A stretch of DNA of 11,444 bases from DATKZH01 sp035528065. Its GTDB lineage: Bacteria; Planctomycetota; Planctomycetia; Pirellulales; Thermoguttaceae. Below are positions 5,785-11,444 of this stretch, piece by piece; position 1 is the first letter of the stretch; each line of letters opens with the position of its first letter. Both the position numbers and the translations under genes were made by a program. The notes beneath the pieces were generated by a model that searched no databases, was not told the origin of the DNA, and worked only from the letters and a program-made list of their open reading frames with translations. Location: NCBI GenBank assembly GCA_035528065.1, contig DATKZH010000183.1, positions 1 through 11,444 of the forward strand. Reading direction: 5' to 3'.

Positions 5785-6618
5785 TTAGGAAGCCTTGCTC
5801 CGCCGCCGCCATCCCGCGATGCCGAGCGCGGCGCTCAGGAGGGTCCAGATGATGAGCGAGGCGGGCTCGGGCGTCGTGGTGATCGTGGCTTCTCCCAGGC
5901 CGACGGTCATCGAGCCGCTGGCCGGAATGATCGCGTTCCACTGCCAGGCGAACTCGGCATCGCTCGCGAAGCTCCCGGCATTGGCCAGGTTGTCCACGTC
6001 CCCGTCGGTGAGCTTGTTGTAGATCGCCGGCGACTCGGCAATCTCCCAGGCACTCGGCGCGGTGTCGACCAGCACGTCGACCACGGTGTTCCCATCCGTC
6101 TGCCTCATCCACTGGGCGCCGAGCCGCTCGACCGTTTCATCGGCGGCGGTGCCGTTCAGGTCGAAGTCGAATAAGGCGAAGAGATTAGCGTTTAGAGGGG
6201 AGGTACTATCATTCGTCAGGGTCATCGTCCCTTCCAGCGTGGCGCGGCCCGAGCCTGCCGGGCCTCCGGTCAGCAGGTAGGAAAGGGTTATTTCCACCAG
6301 ACCGTACTGGTACTTGGCTTCCAGCCGCTCGGGATTGCCGTCGTTGTCGTCATCATGGACCGTGTGTGAATCGTAGACGCTGTCCAGTGAATACTCTTGC
6401 GGCAAAAGCCCACCTCCGTACCAGAGCCAACTGTAGTCCAAGTGATTCACCCCGTCGACTTCCCAGCGAAGCACTCCCGCCGACGTAGGGTCTGGCTTGA
6501 TTTCTACGCTGCTGTTGCCGTCGACGAGCACCGCGGCGGACGTTGGCCCGGCGCCGGCCAGCAACGCGATGACTGCGAGGGCAACGACCGAAGGGGCGGA
6601 TTCTCGGCGAATGACCAT
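5785..6618 (-). CDS. Secreted PEP-CTERM sorting domain protein
   Basis: Seen: a 277-aa protein with an N-terminal signal peptide (basic RR, then a hydrophobic stretch at about residues 10-24, likely cut near TSA-A at 28) and a textbook PEP-CTERM tail: PEP at 250-252, a hydrophobic segment at 254-270, then RRR at 271-273. The body is Asp/Thr/Gly-rich and predicted beta-rich (SWLWYGG, LFALFDFDLNG); no catalytic motif is seen. Known: PEP-CTERM tails are processed by exosortase and such proteins end up at the surface or in the extracellular matrix. No exosortase is in the window. The ATG at 6616-6618 has GGAG about 6 nt upstream. Function of the body is unknown. Confidence 0.85.
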   Translation of the reverse strand: MVIRRESAPSVVALAVIALLAGAGPTSAAVLVDGNSSVEIKPDPTSAGVLRWEVDGVNHLDYSWLWYGGGLLPQEYSLDSVYDSHTVHDDDNDGNPERLEAKYQYGLVEITLSYLLTGGPAGSGRATLEGTMTLTNDSTSPLNANLFALFDFDLNGTAADETVERLGAQWMRQTDGNTVVDVLVDTAPSAWEIAESPAIYNKLTDGDVDNLANAGSFASDAEFAWQWNAIIPASGSMTVGLGEATITTTPEPASLIIWTLLSAALGIAGWRRRSKAS

Positions 6619-7116
6619 GCTTACTCCACATATTCCAAATGTCCCAGATAACCGATATATCCCATATTAACCCACCCGTCTGCCTCATTCCAGTCCTGAT
6701 CGCGTCGGATATGCGTCAACAGGTCACGCCGTGCCGCGGTTGCCCACTCCCACTTCGTCGAGGCTTCGACTTGACTTCAGAGCGGGCACGATCGAGCCCT
6801 GGCCTTACCCCTCCAAAGGTTGGAACAACTCCACCTTCTGCGAGGGGTTTGCTGTAGAAAAGACCGGCTCACCCAATGGCGGCATGACGCCACGATCGGC
6901 CCCGTCGGGTCTCGGTGACCTCGGCGTCGTGGTAGGCGATGAGCAGCCGAATCACCAGCCCGTGTGCTGGGTCGGCTCACACGCTCCGTCCGGAGCCGAG
7001 CGGCGGTGCTGAAACACCACGCTGTCGGCCGGCGTGCGGTCGGGTGAACCGGGGATCGCCTCTCGGCCGCACTACGGGGCGTGCCCAAGCTCTTCTGCCG
7101 AAAAGGATACGTGCGT
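6619..7116. other. Non-coding stretch with a cluster of hairpins
   Basis: I find no gene with a believable ribosome site or protein pattern here. The right half holds several inverted repeats in 120 bp: CCAGC/GCTGG (6955-6959, 6966-6970), TCGGCTC/GAGCCGA (6972-6978, 6993-6999), GGTG/CACC (7005-7008, 7015-7018) and GTGCGG/CCGCAC (7034-7039, 7067-7072). It could be a structured RNA, a remnant of an intron or insertion sequence, or GC-rich chance. The left end is the leader of the PEP-CTERM gene, with AT-rich near-repeats (TGGGATAT, TGGGACAT, TGGAATAT on the reverse strand). Confidence 0.35.
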
Positions 7117-7341
7117 TCACTTCGGTTTCTTCGGCGTGGATCCGGGGTGCTTCGGGGCGCCGCCGAGATAGGGATACTCATCGAAGCGGTCGCCTCAGCC
7201 CAGGGCGCGCGGATCGGCGGTGGCTCGCAGTTGGGCCATCAGCCGTTCGGAGAGATCTCGCTTCACGTCGGCGTACGGCGGATCGCTTGCCGCGTTGTGA
7301 AGCCGATTGAGATCCTTCTTCAGATCATAAAGCTTGCTCGA
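7117..7341 (-). pseudogene. C-terminal remnant of a sulfatase with an in-frame stop
   Basis: On the reverse strand from about 7341 the frame reads SKLYDLKKDLNRLHNAASD, then YADVKRDLSERLMAQLRATA and DPRALG, then a TGA at 7195-7197, and continues in the same frame as GDRFDEYPYLGGAPKHPG to a second stop at 7117-7119. Known: sulfatases of the alkaline phosphatase superfamily end with 'ELYDLxxDPxExxNLAxdP...' followed by an L..W/Q-type helix, so this is the last 75 residues of such an enzyme. The catalytic N-terminal and middle parts (CxPSR signature) are missing and the sequence right of 7341 is not sulfatase-like. A truncated, decaying gene next to a sialidase fits loss of a glycan-degradation enzyme. 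Confidence 0.65.
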
Positions 7342-7558
7342 CGCCGCTATTATCGGTGCGGCACGGCGGCCCTGCAAGTGTCGGGCGAACGGCCCCTTGA
7401 CCATTCCTTGCCGCGGCCGTGTGTTGCCCGGGCCGTCGGAGACTTGCGGCGAGTTCTGCTGCCACCTATAGTCAGTCTTGCACGTCTCGGTCGAAGAGGG
7501 CGTGCGACTTGTGGCGGATACGTCGATAGCATCTTCAGACGGGAGCGGACTTCGACCC

Positions 7559-9229
7559 ATGCACCGAACCATGACCACGACGATCCTCTTCGCGCTGGCC
7601 GGAACCGCGTGGGGCGCAGCCGCCTTCGCCGGGGCGCCCGCGCCCGAAACCGTCTTCGTCGCCGACGGCGTGGCCCGATGCGTGCGCCATGAGGGCGCGG
7701 AGTGGACCGCCGACGACGGCTGCCTGGAGTGCGGCGGCACCGGCAATTTCCTGTTTGCCGGGCGACTGCTGGGCCCGGGCGATTTCCACGTCCGCGTCCG
7801 GCTGACCATCGTGGGGCTCGGCCGAAGCGCCGCGACGTTCGTCCTCGGCAGCAGCCATTTCGGCTTTGAGGGCGGCAGCGGGGAGATGTTCACCGAAGGG
7901 GCGTTGCTCGGGCGCAAGAATCTCGGCCCGCCGGTGGTCCGGGAGGGGGAGCCGTTCGAGCTCGAGGCGATTCGCGAAGGCGACGTGCTCCGTTTCCTCG
8001 TCGACGGCAAGGAGGTCCATCGAGCAGAGACCGACCCCAAGCTTGTGCTCCACGTCGGCCTGAGACCCTGGCGGAGCACGATGCGCGTGGAGCAGCTTTC
8101 GGCCCGCGGCCATCTGATCTCCGCCCCGAAGCCGCCGCTGGAGACCGACGTGTACACCAGCGCGACCGAGGGCTATCACACCTTCCGCATTCCCGCGATG
8201 GTCACGAGCGCCGAGGGCACGCTGCTGGCGTTCTGCGAGGGGCGAATCGGGGGCGGCGGCGACGCCGGGGACATCGATATCGTGCTCAAGCGGAGCACCG
8301 ACGGCGGGGACACCTGGTCGGAGCTTCTCCTCGTCGCCGATCACGAGGAGAACACGATCGGCAACCCCTGCCCCGTCGTCGACCGCTCGACCGGCCGGAT
8401 CTGGCTGCCGCTGACCTGGAATCTCGGCAGCGACCACGAAGGGCAGATCATGACCGGCGAGAGCGAGGACGTCCGACGAGTGTATATCACCTATAGCGAC
8501 GACGACGGCCTCACCTGGGCCCCCGTCCGGGAGATCTCGGCAACGACCCGACGAGACCACTGGCGATGGTACGCGACCGGGCCCGGCTGCGGCATCCAGC
8601 TTGAGCGGGGCGAATACGCGGGACGTCTGGTGATCCCGGCCAACCACTCCGACCACTCCGACACCGGCAAGCATCCGTACCGGTCGCACGTCCTCTTCTC
8701 CGACGACCACGGCCGCACCTGGCAGCTCGGCGGCGTGCTCGATGAGAAGACCAACGAGTCGACAATCGTCGAGCTGGCCGACGGGCGCCTCATGGACAAC
8801 ATGCGATCCTACCACGGCGAGCACCGCCGCGCGATCGCCACCAGCGCCGACGGCGGCCAAACCTGGTCGGACGTGACGCTCGACGAGACGCTCATCGAGC
8901 CCGTCTGCCAGGCGAACGTCCTCCGATACACGTTCCCCGAGACGGACGGCAAAAGCCGCATCCTCTTCTCCAACCCGGCCAGCACGGGCCGCCAAATGAT
9001 GACCGTCCGCGTGAGCTACGACGAGGGGCAGACGTGGCCGGTCGCGAAGCTCGTCTGCGCCGGCTCGGCCGCGTACTCGTGCATGACCGTGCTCGCCGAC
9101 GCGTCGATCGGCCTCCTCTATGAGCGCGACGGCTACCGAACGATCACGTTCGCGAGATTTGACCTTCCCTGGCTGACCGACGGGCAGGATAAGCTGGGCG
9201 CGCGAACCGGGAAACCGACCGGCGAGTGA
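7559..9229 (+). CDS. Exported sialidase (exo-alpha-sialidase, GH33-like)
   Basis: Seen: a 556-aa protein with a signal peptide (hydrophobic 9-22, likely cut after AFA at 24), an N-terminal region of about 165 residues that looks like a concanavalin-type beta sandwich (includes GDFHVRVRL and LRFLVDGKEVHRAETD), and a sialidase propeller. The FRIP motif is at 209-212 (Arg 210 should bind the substrate carboxylate), with five Asp boxes S-x-D-x-G-x-T-W at 246, 313, 381, 429 and 486. The nucleophile is probably Tyr 506 (AYSCM), with YE at 521-522 near the end. Known: GH33 enzymes release terminal sialic acids outside the cell; related planctomycete proteins often have unproven substrates. The ATG at 7559 is preceded by GGAG at 13 nt; an upstream ATG at 7478 would bury the signal peptide. 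No sialic acid uptake genes are nearby. Confidence 0.88.
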   Translation: MHRTMTTTILFALAGTAWGAAAFAGAPAPETVFVADGVARCVRHEGAEWTADDGCLECGGTGNFLFAGRLLGPGDFHVRVRLTIVGLGRSAATFVLGSSHFGFEGGSGEMFTEGALLGRKNLGPPVVREGEPFELEAIREGDVLRFLVDGKEVHRAETDPKLVLHVGLRPWRSTMRVEQLSARGHLISAPKPPLETDVYTSATEGYHTFRIPAMVTSAEGTLLAFCEGRIGGGGDAGDIDIVLKRSTDGGDTWSELLLVADHEENTIGNPCPVVDRSTGRIWLPLTWNLGSDHEGQIMTGESEDVRRVYITYSDDDGLTWAPVREISATTRRDHWRWYATGPGCGIQLERGEYAGRLVIPANHSDHSDTGKHPYRSHVLFSDDHGRTWQLGGVLDEKTNESTIVELADGRLMDNMRSYHGEHRRAIATSADGGQTWSDVTLDETLIEPVCQANVLRYTFPETDGKSRILFSNPASTGRQMMTVRVSYDEGQTWPVAKLVCAGSAAYSCMTVLADASIGLLYERDGYRTITFARFDLPWLTDGQDKLGARTGKPTGE

Positions 9230-9290
9230 ACAGGGCGGGGGCAGACGCGGGGGGGCTCCAGTGCCTGCAACGCCCGGCCCCCACCACGAA

Positions 9291-9318
9291 TTGACAAGCT
9301 GGAGGCACGCCCTATATT
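9291..9318 (+). promoter_or_regulatory. Strong sigma70-type promoter before the tRNA-Phe half
   Basis: TTGACA (9291-9296) and TATATT (9313-9318) are separated by 16 bp, a near-perfect consensus promoter. It begins about 60 bp after the sialidase stop and about 28 bp before the first tRNA nucleotide, so it is the native promoter of the tRNA-Phe gene. Confidence 0.75.
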
Positions 9319-9345
9319 AAAAGGTTTGACCGCTGCGGATGAGTC

Positions 9346-9383
9346 GGACAGGTAGCTCAGTTGGTAGAGCACTGGACTGAAAA
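9346..9383 (+). tRNA. 5' half of tRNA-Phe (GAA), interrupted after the anticodon loop
   Basis: Positions 9346-9352 (GGACAGG) are the 5' acceptor strand, TA follows at 8-9, GCTC/GAGC (9355-9358, 9367-9370) close the D arm with loop AGTTGGTA, A26 is 9371, CTGGA (9372-9376) is the 5' anticodon stem and CTGAAAA (9377-9383) the loop, anticodon GAA at 9379-9381. The next bases should be TCCAG, but are GTGAC, and no T arm or CCTGTCC acceptor strand follows in the window. The gene is cut exactly at the end of the anticodon loop. Confidence 0.8.
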
Positions 9384-9460
9384 GTGACATCACGGGGTAG
9401 GGGTGAATCGACGTAACTCGTTTGGAATCGGTCCCTTCAGAGCGTGTAAACGACTCTATC

Positions 9461-9494
9461 ACAGGGCAAAAAGGCCGTCAATTGCCCTGTTTTC
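9461..9494 (+). terminator. Intrinsic terminator downstream of the tRNA-Phe half
   Basis: ACAGGGCAA (9461-9469) and TTGCCCTGT (9482-9490) form a perfect 9-bp stem with a 12-nt loop, followed by TTTTC. With the promoter at 9291-9318 it bounds a transcript of about 170 nt. A smaller bulged stem AGAGCGT/ACG-A-CTCT (9439-9457) precedes it. Confidence 0.6.
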
Positions 9495-9500
9495 TATCGT

Positions 9501-9522
9501 TTCCAGGGACATTCCAGGGACA
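9501..9522. repeat. Perfect 11-bp tandem repeat, TTCCAGGGACA twice
   Basis: TTCCAGGGACA occurs at 9501-9511 and 9512-9522 without mismatch. Its length and its tandem form match the 11-bp repeats beside the integrase of the left element, so arm-type recombinase binding sites are plausible. Confidence 0.6.
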
Positions 9523-9980
9523 AGAACCGCGCTGAAACTAAGGTAGCGCCCGTTAGGGCGGATGCCCACGGGCATCGGGCCACCACGTCGGGACCACGGG
9601 CGTGGGATTCATCGCCCCAGGTCGAAGGCCATGCGGTCGGCCACCTTTGGCACAGTCTCCCCGACCATTTGTCGGCGTCAGCTAGGCGGGCTTCAAGCGT
9701 GCGCGCGCCGGACCACAACGCCCCCGGTGGGCTTTCACGGCTTGGCGTGGTCACGGGCGGCCAGCCAACAAGCCGATGAGCACGGCCACACTTAACGGCG
9801 TTGGGGCACGGGGTAGGCTCGGGACCGTTCTTTCTCCCGCCCTTCTTCGCACCGACCTTCCGTTTTCGAGTGTCGGCTGGCGTTGACGCCTTCCGCCTCA
9901 AACTGTCGCGTGGGGCCGGCTTGCTGGCGTCGGCAGTCCGCAAACGCCACCACCATTCGGAGTCTTCGGCCGCCGGCTGG
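9523..9980. other. Stretch without a convincing gene; paired dyads and possible gene relic
   Basis: A reverse-strand frame is open from 10000 to 9494 (168 codons), but its ATG lies inside the promoter of the forward operon, it has no ribosome site, and its composition (Trp runs, Pro/Arg/Gly-rich) is not protein-like throughout. Switching frame near 9680 gives a more natural stretch (ETVPKVADRMAFDLGR then stop), which hints at a decayed, frameshifted gene. Adjacent perfect dyads lie at 9547-9560 (CGCCC-GTTA-GGGCG) and 9561-9576 (GATGCCC-AC-GGGCATC). Confidence 0.3.
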
Positions 9981-10011
9981 TTGACAATAGCGGACAACAT
10001 CCGATAGTATC
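9981..10011 (+). promoter_or_regulatory. Promoter and possible operator of the HTH/restriction-modification operon
   Basis: TTGACA (9981-9986) and TAGTAT (10005-10010) are separated by 18 bp, a good sigma70-type promoter, starting RNA near 10017. The -10 box is inside the palindrome GATA-G-TATC (10003-10011), and CCGATAG is repeated directly at 10001-10007 and 10031-10037, a likely operator for the HTH protein. Confidence 0.6.
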
Positions 10012-10060
10012 TGGTGCCACCGGAGAACTACCGATAGCTCCCGTGGGAGAGGAGCGCGAA

Positions 10061-10279
10061 ATGGCGGCTGCCCCTGGTGACGTGCTGACCATCGACGAAC
10101 TGGCGGAATACCTGAAAATCTCCAAATCCACGCTCTACAAGCTTGTGCAAGAGGGGGCCCTGCCGGGGCAGAAGATCGGCAGGCGGTGGAGGTTTCACAA
10201 GGACGCCATTGATTCGTGGCTGAAGAACCGGCCCTTGTCCGCGGAGCTTCGTAGGGAGGAGCCCAACCGCGAGCGCTGA
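10061..10279 (+). CDS. Excisionase-family HTH regulator of the restriction-modification locus
   Basis: Seen: a 72-aa protein with a classic HTH_17/excisionase fold: LTIDELAEYLKISKSTLYKL at residues 9-28 (helix-turn-helix), then the wing GQKIGRRWRFHKDAIDSWL (36-54). The ATG at 10061 has GGAG 6 nt upstream; a GTG at 10043 would add six residues with a worse site. Its stop is 1 nt before the GTG of the next gene, so the two are one operon. Known: small HTH proteins of this type stand in front of many DNA methylase genes and are thought to act as controller or DNA-binding partners. Inference: it regulates its own promoter, where two repeated motifs overlap the -10 region. It could instead be an excisionase for the island. 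Confidence 0.75.
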   Translation: MAAAPGDVLTIDELAEYLKISKSTLYKLVQEGALPGQKIGRRWRFHKDAIDSWLKNRPLSAELRREEPNRER

Positions 10280-10280
10280 T

Positions 10281-11444
10281 GTGGAAAAGATTGCGGCTGA
10301 ACAGGCCCCCATTGTCGCCCGGCAGTTGCGACGGATTGCGGGGCGGGGCGGCACAGAAGCCGACTTCCGCAGGGAGGCCGCGCGGGTTCTGGAAGAGGCC
10401 GGCAGCGTCGCCGGGCTGACGATCATCCCCCGCGATGAGTTTTCCGTTGCCCGGGGCCGCGTGGATTCGGTCTACAACCGGCTGATTCTCGAATACAAGC
10501 GACCCAACGTGATTCGGAAATCCAACGAGGGGCAGACGAATCAGGCAATCATCCAGCAGGTCAAGGACTACATCCTCGACGTGGCGAAACGCGAGCGGCG
10601 GGAGGCGCACCGTTTGGCGGGGGTTGCCACGGACGGCTGCCATTACCTCTTCGTTCGGCGCGTGGGTGAAGGGTGGTCGGTAGACGATCCGCTCCCGGTC
10701 AATGTGGCTTCGACAGAGCGATTCCTTCGTTTGCTGTTCGCTCTTTCTGTTGGAGCCGCGCTTGTGCCCGAGAACCTTGTGGAGGACTTTGGGCCGAAAA
10801 CCCTTCGCGCCCAACGGGCCGTGCGGGCTCTCTATGCCGCGCTGCACCGGAGCAAGCATCCTCTGGTTGTGAAGCTGTTCGAGCAATGGCGGCTGTTCTT
10901 CAGCGAGGCAACCGACTACAAGGAATGGTCCGCCCGAATCGAAAGCAAGAAAGAGTTCCGGACGTTCGTCACGGGCATGGGGTTGGACCCCAAGTATGCC
11001 GAAGCCCAAAGAGTGTTCTTTGCGCTGCACACCTACTACGCCCTTCTCATCAAGCTGGTAGCTTCCCTTGCGGCGGCCCGATTTGCCGGGGGCGTGTCGG
11101 CCCCGTTATCCGGCTTGGCATCCAAGGAGGGAGACGAACTTCGGGCCGCCTTCGCCGATCTTGAGCGAGGCGGGCTCTTCCGAGAATACGGGATTCGGAA
11201 CTTCCTGGAGGGCGACTTCTTCGGCTGGTATCTGGCGGCTTGGGATGACGACATCCAAGAGGCAACAAGCAAGCTGGTCGGGCGGCTCGCGGAGTACGAT
11301 CCGGGAACCCCGGAACTTGCCCCGGAAAACGCCCGGGACTTGCTGAAGAAGCTTTACCACTACTTGCTGCCGCGCGAAATGCGGCACGATTTAGGCGAAT
11401 ACTACCGCCGGACTGGCTGGCGGAACGGCTTATCCGTCAGACTC
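10281..11444 (+). CDS. Restriction endonuclease-methylase fusion (type IIG-like), partial, frameshifted near the end
   Basis: Seen: 388 codons open from GTG 10281 to the window edge. The N-terminus has a PD-(D/E)xK-like pattern: E26 and E32 in TEADFRREA, D62 in GRVDSVYNR, then ILEYKRP with E71 and K73. A long helical region (about 150-360) follows, ending in LPREMRHDLGEYY (residues 363-375), the entry to N-6 adenine DNA methylases, usually followed by TPxxLA. Here the frame reads RRTGWRNG, but one extra base after 11405 gives TPDWLAERLIRQT, so a single base appears to be missing near 11403-11407. Known: single-chain nuclease-methylases of this kind cut foreign DNA and protect self by adenine methylation. 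The target-recognition part lies beyond the window. The GTG start has no close ribosome site and depends on coupling to the HTH gene. Broken allele, phase variation or a sequencing error are all possible. Confidence 0.8.
   Translation, partial: MEKIAAEQAPIVARQLRRIAGRGGTEADFRREAARVLEEAGSVAGLTIIPRDEFSVARGRVDSVYNRLILEYKRPNVIRKSNEGQTNQAIIQQVKDYILDVAKRERREAHRLAGVATDGCHYLFVRRVGEGWSVDDPLPVNVASTERFLRLLFALSVGAALVPENLVEDFGPKTLRAQRAVRALYAALHRSKHPLVVKLFEQWRLFFSEATDYKEWSARIESKKEFRTFVTGMGLDPKYAEAQRVFFALHTYYALLIKLVASLAAARFAGGVSAPLSGLASKEGDELRAAFADLERGGLFREYGIRNFLEGDFFGWYLAAWDDDIQEATSKLVGRLAEYDPGTPELAPENARDLLKKLYHYLLPREMRHDLGEYYRRTGWRNGLSVRL

Larger units (their letters stand above)
9384..11444. mobile_element. 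Probable second island inserted in tRNA-Phe (right end outside window)
   Basis: The tRNA-Phe gene breaks at 9383/9384 and unrelated DNA follows, including a tandem repeat, paired dyads and a promoter-driven HTH plus restriction-modification gene pair. Inference: a mobile island entered at the anticodon loop and the tRNA 3' half should lie at its far end. No integrase is visible in this window. A plain rearrangement or deletion that removed the 3' half would give the same picture from this side. Confidence 0.5.

Noticed and set aside
6950..7075. Group II intron 3' end
   Set aside because: Hairpins are present, but the conserved domain V catalytic triad, bulge and tetraloop arrangement could not be found and there is no reverse transcriptase gene.
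7535..8995. A reverse-strand open frame of 486 codons opposite the sialidase
   Set aside because: The forward frame has a signal peptide, FRIP and five Asp boxes; the reverse frame is low-complexity Ala/Gly/Val/Arg and has no ribosome site.
9384..9500. Group I intron inside the tRNA-Phe anticodon loop
   Set aside because: The position would suit an intron, but no conserved P3-P7 core could be recognised and no tRNA 3' half follows in the window.
9494..10000. A 168-codon reverse-strand frame at the island edge as a real gene
   Set aside because: No ribosome site, start codon inside the forward promoter, and signs of a frame switch; kept only as a possible relic.
9792..11030. A long reverse-strand open frame of 412 codons opposite the HTH and nuclease-methylase genes
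   Set aside because: It lies opposite two forward genes with clear motifs and ribosome sites; its own sequence shows no domain and is Pro/Arg-rich, as expected of a GC-rich shadow frame.
1..11444. CRISPR array
   Set aside because: No regularly spaced repeats of 25-40 bp were seen; the only repeat clusters are short hexamers to 11-mers at 1290-1440, 5253-5441 and 9501-9522.

Overview
The window is GC-rich bacterial DNA. A member of the Planctomycetota is the best guess. The grounds are a PEP-CTERM sorted secreted protein, a secreted GH33-type sialidase fused to an N-terminal beta-sandwich-like region, a sulfatase remnant, and the style of the integrase/primase genes. This taxonomic call is inference from gene content; no marker gene is present.

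Three blocks are visible. (1) Positions 1 to about 5577 are the right end of an integrated genetic element that runs off the left edge. All its genes read leftwards: a tyrosine recombinase, an unknown 203-aa protein, an excisionase-like helix-turn-helix protein, an 86-aa protein, a DUF3987-type primase/helicase-like ATPase, an unknown 262-aa protein, a zinc-ribbon protein and possibly the start of one more. Several of these overlap or abut as in an operon. The right boundary is a 25-nt 3' fragment of a tRNA-Gln gene (5553-5577), the duplicated attachment site expected when an element enters a tRNA 3' end. A cluster of seven GTATCC/GGATAC hexamers beside the primase gene is a candidate replication origin or operator. 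A cluster of GGTGCTAC repeats lies over the integrase promoter and near the attachment site.

(2) Positions 5578-9345 look like resident chromosome: a PEP-CTERM protein (reverse strand), a 500-bp non-coding stretch with several hairpins, the C-terminal remnant of a sulfatase with an in-frame stop (reverse), and an intact exported sialidase with five Asp boxes (forward).

(3) From 9346 a strong promoter drives the 5' half of a tRNA-Phe gene that stops exactly after the anticodon loop. Non-tRNA sequence follows, with a terminator hairpin and an 11-bp tandem repeat. Then comes a forward operon under a good promoter: a small excisionase-like HTH protein and a large protein with an N-terminal PD-(D/E)xK nuclease-like region that leads into the N-6 DNA methylase entry motif. 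This looks like a second island, carrying a restriction-modification type defence locus inserted in tRNA-Phe, which continues past the right edge. The methylase reading frame is broken by an apparent one-base deletion exactly at the GEYYTP-like motif, about 40 bp before the window ends. Thus two tRNA-associated insertions flank a short stretch of secreted-glycan-degradation genes.
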